NCBI GenBank assembly: GCA_938084835.1
Contig: CALKER010000010.1
Span: 62,001-126,000, forward strand
Source: an uncultured Thermoguttaceae bacterium
GTDB taxonomy: Bacteria; Planctomycetota; Planctomycetia; Pirellulales; Thermoguttaceae
Direction of reading: 5' to 3'
Length of the DNA stretch: 64,000 nucleotides
Below the pieces are notes generated by a model. It searched no databases. It worked only from the letters and a program-made list of their open reading frames with translations, and was not told the DNA's origin. Below, one piece after another: positions 9,502-20,795 of this stretch. The number at the start of each line of letters is the position of its first letter. The stretch's first letter is position 1. The position numbers were made by a program, and so were the translations under genes.

Positions 9502-10494
9502 ATGGTGAAACGGTTTGTCTCTCAACTTCATGATCAGGAATCGGTCAGTGAGATCTTTCGAGCCTCTCACAAACAACTTCGCCCGAATCGCAACGGCCAG
9601 CTGTATCTGTACTGTCGTTTGAGCGACAAGACGGGAAGTATTGATGCTTTATTATGGAATGTCACGGAGGATGTGTATCAATCGTTCGAAGACGGGGATT
9701 ATGTCCGGGCGGAGGGCTTGGCCCAGCTTTACCACGGGCAGATGCAAATTATTTTGAAACGTTTGACGAAAGTTCCTGAAGATAGCGTTAATCTCACCGA
9801 TTTCTTCCCTCTGACGCGGGATCAAATCGCTCGGCTTCGGGTGCGTTTGCGGGAAATTCTCCGCGAGGTGACCGATCCCTACTTGGCCACGTTGGTGGAG
9901 TGTTTCCTCATCGACGAGGAATTTATGAATGCGTTGTGCGAGTTTCCGGCCGGGGTTCGCGCCCATCATGCCTATCCCGGGGGACTGCTGGAGCACGTTG
10001 TCACCATGCTCGAACTGGGACTTCAGGCCGCACGTTGTTATCCGGCCGTTGACAAGTCACTGCTCCTAACCGGGATTTTGATCCACGATATTGGCAAACT
10101 TCGGGAATTTTCGGCCGAACCATCGGCAGAGTACACCGACCGCGGCCAATTAGTGGGCCATGTGATTCTCGGAATCGAGCTATTGCACGAAAAAATTCGT
10201 CGAGCGGAGGTCCTTTCCGGAGAGAAATTTCCCGAGGAACAGCTCGCCCGATTGGAGCACATTATCGCCAGTCACCATGGCGAATATGAGTTTGGAAGTC
10301 CCCGCCTTCCCATGACGCTGGAAGCCCTGATCGTGCATCATCTAGATCTCTTAGATTCCAAGTTTTCGACTTTCTCGCAAGCAATGGGAGATACGCCCCA
10401 GGTGGAATCTCCCTGGTCGCGGTACCATCCTAATTTAGGGCGAAAACTTTATCGCGGTTCTGCAACGGCAAAACAGGTTCCGATCCGCGATTAG
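9502..10494 (+). CDS. YhaM-like 3'-5' exoribonuclease (OB fold plus HD domain)
   Basis: A 330-residue protein. The first ~110 residues form an OB-fold nucleic-acid-binding domain (GQLYLYCRLSDKTGSIDALLWN, then GDYVRAEGLAQLYHGQMQIIL). The remainder is an HD metal-dependent phosphohydrolase domain with HHAYPGGLLEHVVTML, LIHDIGKLREF (the HD pair), GHVILG and HHGEYEFGSP. The combination and length match the YhaM family, which degrades RNA and single-stranded DNA 3' to 5'. The next gene on the same strand is RNase R, so two RNA-degrading enzymes lie together, though separated by 670 bp. Confidence 0.88.
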   Translation: MVKRFVSQLHDQESVSEIFRASHKQLRPNRNGQLYLYCRLSDKTGSIDALLWNVTEDVYQSFEDGDYVRAEGLAQLYHGQMQIILKRLTKVPEDSVNLTDFFPLTRDQIARLRVRLREILREVTDPYLATLVECFLIDEEFMNALCEFPAGVRAHHAYPGGLLEHVVTMLELGLQAARCYPAVDKSLLLTGILIHDIGKLREFSAEPSAEYTDRGQLVGHVILGIELLHEKIRRAEVLSGEKFPEEQLARLEHIIASHHGEYEFGSPRLPMTLEALIVHHLDLLDSKFSTFSQAMGDTPQVESPWSRYHPNLGRKLYRGSATAKQVPIRD

Positions 10495-11168
10495 TGGCTC
10501 TTCAGGCCACCGATTTTTTTCTCCGCCCTATAAAGGTGCGGTTAGGTGATGTAAGCGTTGAACGGCGGGAGATGATATTGCATAAACGAGCTGTGGCGCC
10601 AAAAAAGGGGCCAGCAGAATTAACCCGTAGGCCGTATGGCATCAGTGGGATTGAGGAATATTCCCGGACTTTGGGCCCAATCGGCGGCGGGGGAAAAGTC
10701 GCGAGTCGTTCTCCAGTAGCGGATCGCTCTGCACTATGGAGTCGCCAAGGACGACAAAAGCGAAGGTTCGCCAGCATTCCCCACCCTAATACTCGATCTA
10801 CCGTTCTCTTCGGGGGTATGCGGGGAAAGGTACCATTCGCCCGGCTGATCGAGCTCACAAAGCGTTCTCTCCGGGGGGAGGCGGGGAAAGGGCTCACTCC
10901 AGGGAATCTCACGAACTCTTTTGTGTGTTTCGTCGTAAAATAGCTAAGGTTTGGTTTTGGGGCTCGCGCGGATATTTCGTTTCTTGGCATTCTTGGGCTG
11001 GTTACAAGCGGGAAAGCTAAAAGTGGGCGTCAGAAAGCCGCGATGTCGCTAGCGTGCATCAATGCTTTAACTTGATGGATTCTCCTAACGAGCCCTCCAA
11101 ACGTTTTCACAGTTAGTTGGCGAACCTGTCAGGCCTCACCTGTTTTCAATTAGCCGGATTTGTTGATC
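10495..11168. other. spacer between the yhaM-like gene and rnr
   Basis: About 670 bp. Overlapping open frames occur on both strands (149 and 162 codons) but are Arg/Pro-rich, lack motifs and contain a direct repeat, so neither is accepted. The repeat lies at 10802-10830 and 10863-10891. Confidence 0.45.
10802..10891. repeat. two-copy 29-bp direct repeat, 61-bp period
   Basis: Copies at 10802-10830 and 10863-10891 agree at 26 of 29 positions. They start CGTTCTCT, have a G-run in the middle and end CGGGGAAAGG. The intervening 32 bases are not repeated. The region is gene-free, and the repeat is not recognised as a known element. Confidence 0.7.
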
Positions 11169-13448
11169 ATGTGCTCTGAGGAGATTCCTCTTTTCCCTGA
11201 TCCCACCGAATATCTTGAAGAGGGTGAGGGTCAGTTTGTTGAGGAGAAAACGGTGGCCCAAGATCCCCTTGCGCAGCGTGTATTGGAACTGGTTGGTCAA
11301 CCTGGATACCAACCGGTTAAGCCCAAAGTCATTGCCCGCAAACTTCAATTAGAGAAAGACGATCTACCCCGGTTGCGGAGGATCATCAAGCTGTTAGCTC
11401 GGCAGGGGCTTTTGGCCTATGGTCGGGGGCACCTAGTTCGGCCGGCGCGGCAGGGGACGCGACAGGCACGGCGAATTGTGGGGGTATTTCGGAAGACGGA
11501 GGCCGGTTTTGGTTTCGTGCGACCAAGGGGGGAATACGCGCAGGCTTTAGGCGGAGATGTATACATTGCCGCGGCGCATACCGCCGATGCTGTGACCGGT
11601 GATGTGGTCCTCGTGGAATTGAGAGAGGGTGGAGCAAGGGGTGGTGCTGGCTTCCGGGGACAGATTGTCCGGGTTCTGGAGCGCCAGCGACAGCAATTTG
11701 TGGGTACTTATTTTGAGGCCGGGCCATGGGGCTACGTAGAAGTTGACGGCGGGCTTTTCCCCACGCCCATTTTTGTGGGCGACCCTGGAGCAAAGGGAGC
11801 AAAGCCGGACGACAAGGTTGTCATCGAGCTGATCCGGTATCCCACCCCATATGCCGAGGGTGAGGGTGTGATCGTTGAGGTGTTAGGCGAGCGAGGCAAG
11901 CCTGGACTGGACACGCTAATGATCATGCGGGAGTTCGGCCTCCCGGAAAGGTTTCCCGAAGAGGTTTTGGAGGTAGCCCGCGAGCAGGCTCAGAAATTTC
12001 GTGAAGAGGTACCTCCCGACCGTTTGGATCTTACTGGTCTTCTTGCGGTAACAATTGATCCTCCAGACGCTCGAGACTTCGACGACGCAGTCTCTCTTGA
12101 ACGATTGGAAGATGGAAGGTGGCGGCTTGGAGTACACATTGCCGATGTGGCGTACTTTGTTCCCGCGAAGTCGGCATTGGACCGCGAGGCTTTCGAGCGA
12201 GCTACAAGCGTTTATCTCCCCGATCGCGTCATCCCGATGTTACCGGAGACCATATCCAACGGAGTGGCCAGCCTTCAGCCCGGGAAGATCCGCTTCACGA
12301 AGACCGTTTTCATGGAATTTACACCGGAGGGAGTCCCTACCCACCGCGAGTTTCATCGATCGGTTATTCGCAGCGCCAAGCGACTTACTTATGAAGAAGT
12401 GGACGAATTTCTTGCGGCCCCTTCCAAGTTCGTGGGAGTTTGGGCGCCGGAAATTTGCCGGATGCTCCTTGAAATGCACCAGCTAATGCGAATCCTCCGC
12501 GCCCGGCGGCGCCGACGAGGAGCTTTGGAACTCATTCTCCCTGAAGTAAAATTGGTGTTGGGTGATGACGGGCAAGTTACTGGGGCGAAGATTGTCGAGC
12601 ATACCGAAAGCCATCAAATCATTGAGGAGTTCATGCTGGCAGCCAACGAAGCTGTGGCGGAATTCCTCCAGGAAAAAGGGCTGCAGTTCCTTCGCCGAGT
12701 GCACAAAGATCCCTTGTTGCGGAAACTTCGCGATCTGACCGACTTTGTCACCGGTTTAGGGATTGAGACAGAGAGTCTTGAAAGTCGCTTTGCCATCCAA
12801 CGACTTTTAGAGGCGGTAGCGGGTCGACCCGAACAGCATGCCGTCCATTATGCAGTGCTGCGCTCGCTGCAACGCGCCATCTACAGCCCCAGACCCGAGG
12901 GTCACTATGCGCTGGCTACGGAGACCTATTGTCATTTCACTGCACCTATCAGACGGTATCCGGACCTTACAATCCATCGTCTTTTGGATGCGCTGCTCGA
13001 TAACCGCAAACCGGCCACCGATTTCGATCGGCTCGTACTTTTAGGAGAGCATTGTTCCCGGCGAGAAGAGCGGGCGGAAATGGCAGAGCGGGAATTGGTA
13101 AAGCTGAAGCTCCTGGGATATCTGCAAAACCATATCGGGTTAGAGATGGAGGGTGTGGTAACCGGGGTGGAGCGATATGGAATTTTCGTCCAGGGGGTAG
13201 ATTTACCTGCAGAAGGGTTGGTCCACATTAGCACCCTGGACGACGACTTCTACCGTTTTGACCGGAAGACTCACTCCTTGGTAGGTTACCGGGAAGGGAA
13301 TGCGTATCGCCTGGGGGATCGGGTGCGGGTGAAGGTGGCCCGGGTGGATCTTGACCGACGGCAACTTGATTTCCGGATAGTTGGCCACCGCGGAGGGCGA
13401 AGTGAAGGGCGTCCTCTGCGGCAATTCAGACGCCGCCATTTAAGGTAG
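11169..13448 (+). CDS. rnr: ribonuclease R
   Basis: A 759-residue RNase II-superfamily exoribonuclease. An N-terminal winged-helix region (about residues 35-90) is followed by two cold-shock domains (GVFRKTEAGFGFVRP near 105), the RNB catalytic domain with VTIDPPDARDFDDAVSL near 300 (metal-binding aspartates), and a C-terminal S1 domain (GMEGVVTGVERYGIFVQ) with a short basic tail. It degrades structured RNA processively from the 3' end. The frame opens with a TTG at 11160; I chose the ATG at 11169. No strong ribosome binding site precedes either. Length and domain order are standard for RNase R. Confidence 0.95.
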   Translation: MCSEEIPLFPDPTEYLEEGEGQFVEEKTVAQDPLAQRVLELVGQPGYQPVKPKVIARKLQLEKDDLPRLRRIIKLLARQGLLAYGRGHLVRPARQGTRQARRIVGVFRKTEAGFGFVRPRGEYAQALGGDVYIAAAHTADAVTGDVVLVELREGGARGGAGFRGQIVRVLERQRQQFVGTYFEAGPWGYVEVDGGLFPTPIFVGDPGAKGAKPDDKVVIELIRYPTPYAEGEGVIVEVLGERGKPGLDTLMIMREFGLPERFPEEVLEVAREQAQKFREEVPPDRLDLTGLLAVTIDPPDARDFDDAVSLERLEDGRWRLGVHIADVAYFVPAKSALDREAFERATSVYLPDRVIPMLPETISNGVASLQPGKIRFTKTVFMEFTPEGVPTHREFHRSVIRSAKRLTYEEVDEFLAAPSKFVGVWAPEICRMLLEMHQLMRILRARRRRRGALELILPEVKLVLGDDGQVTGAKIVEHTESHQIIEEFMLAANEAVAEFLQEKGLQFLRRVHKDPLLRKLRDLTDFVTGLGIETESLESRFAIQRLLEAVAGRPEQHAVHYAVLRSLQRAIYSPRPEGHYALATETYCHFTAPIRRYPDLTIHRLLDALLDNRKPATDFDRLVLLGEHCSRREERAEMAERELVKLKLLGYLQNHIGLEMEGVVTGVERYGIFVQGVDLPAEGLVHISTLDDDFYRFDRKTHSLVGYREGNAYRLGDRVRVKVARVDLDRRQLDFRIVGHRGGRSEGRPLRQFRRRHLR

Positions 13449-14011
13449 TTTTGAGCAGTCGGAGTACTTGGCCCACGGGCTAGCGTGTGGCCGTAAAAGC
13501 GTCAAACCTTCTAAGGATTCTCTTGTCACGTTTCGCCACAACCATGGGTTAAGGTTGCACCCATTCCTGATCGGACGTGAAGATCGGCCTATTCCCCACT
13601 GTGTTTTGGTCAAGGGCGTCCAACTGAGACTTTGCTGCCCCCTTGTTGCGAAGCTCTGCAACGGGCTCACCTCGCGATCTGGGAGAAGTGACTTGTGAGG
13701 ATTGTCTGATGAGAGAGACGTCGTAAAATATTTGCACAGTTATGTCAGACACAATTGTGCTTTGTCCCTGCTCGCGATGGAAAGAGGAACTTCCCAACTG
13801 CACGCGCGCGAGAACACCATGGCCCCATTTCAATCGCTGGTTCGGGTGTCAGTTTTGCACTAACGGTCATTCCCGGCGGGAATAAACACAAACTGCTACT
13901 GGAAAGCTTCATCCTTCATGAACCGAATGGGCTGAGACAACAACACCCTGAGGCATTTTCGATAATGTTTCAACGAGGACGGGAATCGGCTAACAACAGG
14001 AGGGACTGACG
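13449..14011. other. gene-free spacer
   Basis: About 560 bp after rnr. A perfect 10-bp palindrome CACAATTGTG lies at 13750-13759 and could be an operator. No coding frame is convincing. Confidence 0.45.
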
Positions 14012-14593
14012 ATGGTTCGTACGCAAAGCACAATGTTGGAGCTCGGAACCAAAGCGCCGGAGTTTCGCCTGCCGGATCCGTTTGGCCGATACTGGTCGCT
14101 TGATGATTTCAGTGGCAAATCGGCTCTGTTGGTGATCTTCTTGTGCAACCACTGTCCATACGTGAAGCACGTTGCATCGGAGCTGGCGCGGCTTACGTCG
14201 GAATACATCGAAAAAGGGGTTGCGGTTGTGGCGATTAATTCCAACGACTGGCAACAATATCCTGAAGATGCGCCGGAAAAGATGATCGAGGAAATTCGCG
14301 CACGCGGGTACAAGTTTCCCTATCTGATTGACGAGACCCAGGAGGTAGCCAAATCCTTCCGTGCCGCTTGCACCCCGGACTTTTACGTCTTTAATAGTCG
14401 GCGAGAGCTGGTTTATCGTGGTCAAATGGACGACAGCCGGCCGGGGAATAGCCTCCCCATAACTGGCAAGGATCTTCGCGCAGCACTGGACGCGGTCCTT
14501 GCCGGCAAGCCAGTGACCATTGAGCAGAAGCCAAGTTTGGGGTGCAATATTAAGTGGCGGCCGGGCAATGAGCCGTCCTACTTTCAGCCGTAG
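14012..14593 (+). CDS. thioredoxin-fold (AhpC/TSA-redoxin) protein
   Basis: A 193-residue cytoplasmic redoxin with no signal peptide. It has the peroxiredoxin/TlpA-type start (LGTKAPEFRLPDPFGRYWSLDDF), then the active site FLCNHCPYVKH with a CxxC at about residues 46-49, the strand VVAINSND and the cis-proline region ACTPDFYVF near 125. This CNHCPY form is a recognisable family of thioredoxin-like proteins, probably a thiol-disulfide oxidoreductase or peroxidase; the partner is unknown. The ATG at 14012 follows CAGGAGGG, a strong ribosome binding site. Confidence 0.88.
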   Translation: MVRTQSTMLELGTKAPEFRLPDPFGRYWSLDDFSGKSALLVIFLCNHCPYVKHVASELARLTSEYIEKGVAVVAINSNDWQQYPEDAPEKMIEEIRARGYKFPYLIDETQEVAKSFRAACTPDFYVFNSRRELVYRGQMDDSRPGNSLPITGKDLRAALDAVLAGKPVTIEQKPSLGCNIKWRPGNEPSYFQP

Positions 14594-14641
14594 GACGTTG
14601 TACCCATTTTGTTACGGCGGCCTGTTTTCTAAGAGCGGGGA

Positions 14642-15601
14642 TTATCCCGGCAACATAGGACCTGTCTCCCAGGCGGCACGTTCAAGGCCTTCAAGGAAAT
14701 AATCCACTAGCCGGGCCGTATCCATCTTCCGCGCCACCGCGATATTTTTTTGCCAGTCGGGAACGCGGCGACGGTCAAATACGGTGGCCCCTCGGCAGAG
14801 TTCTCCCCCGGTTTCTACATCTCCGGCCATATCCTCGTATTCGAAAAGCTCCGGGTGGATAGCGGCCATGAGGGTCACGCAGTCGTGAATATGGATGCCC
14901 TCCAATCCCAGTCGTTGACGGTAGCTCAAGAAGGCTGGCGGCAGGATGGCCCGGAGGAACCAGCCTAAACGTGTCGTCTCTGGAGGTAGATTGTTGAGAT
15001 GGTCGAAAGACAACATGACGCGATTGGTTACATCAAGGGGAATTAGGACTTTTGTGGATGCAGAGCGAAATACCTCGCGGGCGGCTTTGGGGTCGCAGTA
15101 CATATTGAATTCCGCCGCAGGGGTGACGTTCCCCGCTGCCGACACCGTGCCTCCGGAAATTAAAACTTTTCCGACCAGGGTCGGAAGTTCCGGATCGCGT
15201 CGAAAAGCTCGGGCGATGTTGGTTAAGGGGCCTAACGCGAGTATTGTGACCTCTCCCGGCGCGGCACGTACCTCTTCGCAAATGACTTTTTCCGCGGGGT
15301 GAGGATTTCGCAGCTCAGCCACGCGTAGCTGCGCTGCTTCCAAGCAATCAATGCTTAGCCCATAACGTCCCTCGACGGGTAAGCCGTCATCGGGCATCGA
15401 CGCTACCCCCACGCGGGGCCATCGCGGAGGATCGAAAAAGCCGAGAATCCCGCTGACATTGCGACTTGCCACCGCAGGTGGCACATTGCCACCGACGGAC
15501 GTGACAGCCACGACCTCTAAGGCCGGATGATAAAGAGCAAAAACCATTGCAATGGCATCGTCAACGCCGGGATCGACATCGAGAATTAGTTTCCGAGGCA
15601 T
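14642..15601 (-). CDS. inosine-uridine-type nucleoside hydrolase
   Basis: A 319-residue nucleoside N-ribohydrolase. It begins MPRKLILDVDPGVDDAIAM, carrying the DxDPGxDD calcium-binding motif that defines the family. Further conserved segments are VTSVGGNV, EVTILALGPLTNIA, LISGGTV and EFNMYCDPKAA. It cleaves the N-glycosidic bond of ribonucleosides for salvage; substrate preference cannot be read from sequence. It is convergent with the redoxin gene and lies downstream of the xylanase gene on the same strand, 372 bp apart. No signal peptide is seen. Confidence 0.93.
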   Translation of the reverse strand: MPRKLILDVDPGVDDAIAMVFALYHPALEVVAVTSVGGNVPPAVASRNVSGILGFFDPPRWPRVGVASMPDDGLPVEGRYGLSIDCLEAAQLRVAELRNPHPAEKVICEEVRAAPGEVTILALGPLTNIARAFRRDPELPTLVGKVLISGGTVSAAGNVTPAAEFNMYCDPKAAREVFRSASTKVLIPLDVTNRVMLSFDHLNNLPPETTRLGWFLRAILPPAFLSYRQRLGLEGIHIHDCVTLMAAIHPELFEYEDMAGDVETGGELCRGATVFDRRRVPDWQKNIAVARKMDTARLVDYFLEGLERAAWETGPMLPG

Positions 15602-15973
15602 CGGCTCGTGCCTTTCCTAATCGCCAGCGGGTCTGGTGGACCTCCCCAAATCCATTTGGCCTGGATGTGAGCTTTTCCACTTTTGGGGTACAGGCCAGCA
15701 GCTGGAGCGCGTTGGAGGCAACCCACCTGCTAAGCTCCTCGCGCAAAAGGCTGGTTCTGCCACCCCAGTTCCCTTAGGATTTCCTCGGGATTTTACATCC
15801 CTGTCGTTAGTCGCTTCTAAGAAGATTTTGCCTGGTGCAAGTTTGGCGGAGTCCTCCCAAGATATTACCTCGCCTCAGCGAGGGACGACAGGCCTTATTC
15901 CGCCGATATTCCTTTTTTGGCGGGTGGTAACATTTTCTTTTATTTCGGGCAGAACTTTATTCGTTGATTCCGG
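15602..15973. other. spacer between nucleoside hydrolase and xylanase genes
   Basis: 372 bp, no coding frame or clear structure recognised. It holds the upstream region of the nucleoside hydrolase gene. Confidence 0.4.
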
Positions 15974-17353
15974 TCATTGGGGCAACTTGATCGTCCACGC
16001 GTTAATAGTATTCTTACGCAGGGTGTAGTGGTTGACAAATTCCCGGCCGTCCACAGTGCGTAGGCGCACCTGGTAATCTCCAAGGAACCCACGGAAGTGA
16101 ACCGTACCGGAAGAGTCCGTTTTCGTTTGGTACCTTGTCCACCACTTGTCTTTGATGAGCTTCCGCAGAGTCTCGTAAGCGGGCTTGGGCGTCATGTCGG
16201 CCCGAAACAATCCTGCGGGGGCGCCCTGCCAGCTCATCAGGTCGCTGAAGTCCCACCAAGTGATGGCCTCCACAGCTGGGTGAGAAAAAAGTACGGTGTA
16301 AAATCGCTCAACCTCTGCTGCTTGTATTCGCTCGCCCTCGGGGGTAGTCACCCACGGCCGCCCCGTGGAGCGTGGCCTCGGACCGGAGAGAATAGTCGTC
16401 TCTGTGAAATGGAGCGGGACACCAAATCGACTAAAACGCTCGCACACTTCCCAAATTCTCTGGGTTGACCAGACACCGTCATGCATGTGACTCTGAATTC
16501 CGATCACATCGTATAAGGGTTGACCTTGATCGTCCACCAGCTGCTCAATGAGCTTTTCGTAGGCCGGATCAATACGGTAGTCGTTGATGATAAGCACCGC
16601 TTCGGAACTGGCCTGCCGAGCTTTGCGGAAGCATGCTTTGACAAATTCAATCTGTCCGACCTGCTGCCATGTGGCAGTCAACCGTGGGGCTCGCCGCACG
16701 CACTCCTCGCGGTCGAAGTGGGTTGCCTCGTTAACAACGTCCCAGCGGTCAATCAATCCACGGAAGCGCCGCACACAATCGTCGATTCGTGCCAGCTGCA
16801 AACCCAGAACTTCTTGCAAGTCTTTCGGCAACCAGCGAGGCTCGCTGTAATTCCACGCCAAGGGGTGACCTTTCGTCACAATGCCGTGTTCCTGGCACCA
16901 ACGGGCAACACGCTCGGTGTAGTCGTGATTCGGCTTTTCTTGGGAAGCTTCATAGGACCACCAATAAAAGGGAATGGTGGCATAGTTCAGAATTGCTGCG
17001 AATCCGTCCAGGTACTTCTGCTGCAGCTCGGGATCCTGAATTCGGCCCCATAAGAAGATGTTGCATCCGAAGAGAAATTGATGACGCTTTTGCTCGATCT
17101 CCACCACCGCGTCTGCGACCGGTTGCCCGCTTGGATCGATGACCACAATGCGTGCTTCCGCGGTTCGGTATTTTTCGATCCGCAAGGGAGCCTCTCGCAA
17201 GATTTCCTCCGCCGACATCGGTGGCAATTGACCGGCGGGGAGTGGTGCTGCGCAGAGGGCCAACACGACGAAAGACACAACCTTATTGGTCCGGTTGAGA
17301 AATGTGGGCGCAGAAATTAGCCGGAATCCCGGGCGTAGGAAATTAATTGCCAT
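15974..17353 (-). CDS. secreted GH10 endo-1,4-beta-xylanase-like glycoside hydrolase
   Basis: A 459-residue protein. An N-terminal hydrophobic segment (VVSFVVLALCAAPLPAG, about residues 24-40) is likely a signal peptide. A short beta domain (EARIVVIDPSGQPVADAVVEI) precedes the GH10 barrel: FLFGCNIFLWG, KGHPLAWNYSEPRW (the GHxLxW motif), IDRWDVVNEATHFD with the acid/base Glu, IGIQSHMHDG, and HFTETTI with the nucleophile Glu. WWDFSDLMSW closes the barrel. A small beta-rich C-terminal tail follows. It should cleave xylan or related beta-1,4 glycans outside the cytoplasm. The frame opens eight codons earlier, but the ATG at 17353 follows AAGGAGAA. Confidence 0.92.
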   Translation of the reverse strand: MAINFLRPGFRLISAPTFLNRTNKVVSFVVLALCAAPLPAGQLPPMSAEEILREAPLRIEKYRTAEARIVVIDPSGQPVADAVVEIEQKRHQFLFGCNIFLWGRIQDPELQQKYLDGFAAILNYATIPFYWWSYEASQEKPNHDYTERVARWCQEHGIVTKGHPLAWNYSEPRWLPKDLQEVLGLQLARIDDCVRRFRGLIDRWDVVNEATHFDREECVRRAPRLTATWQQVGQIEFVKACFRKARQASSEAVLIINDYRIDPAYEKLIEQLVDDQGQPLYDVIGIQSHMHDGVWSTQRIWEVCERFSRFGVPLHFTETTILSGPRPRSTGRPWVTTPEGERIQAAEVERFYTVLFSHPAVEAITWWDFSDLMSWQGAPAGLFRADMTPKPAYETLRKLIKDKWWTRYQTKTDSSGTVHFRGFLGDYQVRLRTVDGREFVNHYTLRKNTINAWTIKLPQ

Positions 17354-17853
17354 CGATGTTCTCCTTACATCCGACACTTAAACGGAAAGACTTGTTAAAT
17401 CCCAAAAGCCAATCTGCCCCTTATGGCATGTTTCACCCGCGTCTCCACCGGCTGTGCAGCAAAAAAGTGGTGCCTTAAGAGTTTGAGGGAACGCAGCCCC
17501 GCCGAACCGAGCGGTAGCAACACCAACACCCAGCTTGCTCCGGAAGAAACACGTTGAAATCCTTGCATCACGGCTTGTCCTCGCCTGCCCGGACCTTCCT
17601 CCACGAGTGCCCTAAGCTTTGGGAAAGGGCGGCGTGATTTTTCATTGATATCGATTGAAACGCCCCGCCGCAAGACAAGGTGGACCGTTATCGCAGGGAG
17701 CGTTAGAATGGGGGTGGAGGGCCGGATCCTTTGCCGGGGAAGTGGCACATCAACCTACGCTCTTTTGTTAAATGGGAGGTCGATCTGTCTAAACTGGGTC
17801 GCACTCCCAGAAGAACAGCTGGCCGGCTTGGCACAGAGGACGGAGGCGGCACA
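17354..17853. other. spacer upstream of the xylanase and BON genes
   Basis: About 500 bp between divergent genes. At 17631-17665 is a bulged hairpin (GGCGT...TTCA / TGAA ACGCC) around an AT-rich core TTGATATCGAT, which could be an operator or RNA structure. No gene is seen. Confidence 0.4.
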
Positions 17854-18141
17854 ATGGCGAAGCTGGGTCCACGAGTAAAAGATGAGGTTTTAAAACAAAA
17901 GGTGGAGCTTAATCTGACTAAAAGGGGAATTCGTCCACCTTGTCGCGTAAGCGTTTCGGTAAGCAAAGGGGTGGTCACGCTATCCGGGACTTTGCAGTTC
18001 GAGCTTCAACGAAAGACAGCCCTTAAAGCTGCCCAGGAAGTTCCTGGGGTGCAACGGGTAATCGACCAGCTGCAAGTGCCCAAGCAGACAGCTGCATGGC
18101 ATGATTTTGAAAAATACAAGGATAAGTCCAAACGCCCTTAG
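17854..18141 (+). CDS. BON-domain protein
   Basis: A 95-residue protein. After a basic start (MAKLGPRVKDEVLKQKVELNL) it shows one BON domain: CRVSVSVSKGVVTLSGTLQFELQRKTALKAAQEVPGVQRVIDQLQV. The VxLSGxV-like core and the V-P-G-V-x-x-V-x-(D/N) ending are characteristic. BON domains bind membranes or ligands, and this copy lacks a signal peptide, so it seems cytoplasmic. The frame is open from 17731, but the ATG at 17854 follows GGAGGCGG. It lies 185 bp before uvrB on the same strand. Function unknown. Confidence 0.8.
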   Translation: MAKLGPRVKDEVLKQKVELNLTKRGIRPPCRVSVSVSKGVVTLSGTLQFELQRKTALKAAQEVPGVQRVIDQLQVPKQTAAWHDFEKYKDKSKRP

Positions 18142-18326
18142 GCGAAAAATCAGGTTGGGCGCAGGCTTACCCGCAAGGCTGGCGGTATGCGCAATGCTAA
18201 GCTTGGGGGACGGAAAATTTTCTTCGATTTTGTGGCACTTATCTTGAAGAAAAGTTGCCTGGGCCAGCAAGATGCGGTGCCGAGGCTTATTTTGTTTGGT
18301 GTGTTGGTTGGCAAGGGATTGTACCG

Positions 18327-20423
<2,097 letters not shown>

Positions 20424-20795
20424 CGCCTAGCACCCCTCAGAGCTTTGCAGGAAGGCATCGCCGGGAATTTGGGACCCAAGTGAGTGCCCCGGACATAAGT
20501 TCGAGGTGGCGGGGGTAGGTTTCGCGGGTTAGTAAGGTTGGCTGTTCCTAAGCAAAAAATTAATCGCAGGGGGACTCACTTCTTTCCCGATAGGGGCCTC
20601 GGTGGGTCTCGGCGAACGGAAAAGTCGGTAAATTCTCAGTTGGCTTCTCCCGGCCGGCATTCTCGTTAATTGGGAAACGCTCTTGTCGAAACAGCCGTAA
20701 CTAAGAATAATGTCCTCAGCGTTTACGAAGCGTCGAAGCGATTGCAAAGAAGTTAGGCCGCTAGTTTAACCCCCGTATGAGCTTATCTTGAGGTC
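20424..20795. other. gene-free spacer
   Basis: About 370 bp between uvrB and the MFS gene, both on the plus strand. No coding frame or strong repeat is seen. Confidence 0.4.

Noticed and set aside
10494..10990. Overlapping open frames on both strands (149 and 162 codons) between the yhaM-like gene and rnr
   Set aside because: Both are Arg/Pro/Ser-rich, show no family motif and overlap each other and a direct repeat; neither has a ribosome binding site.
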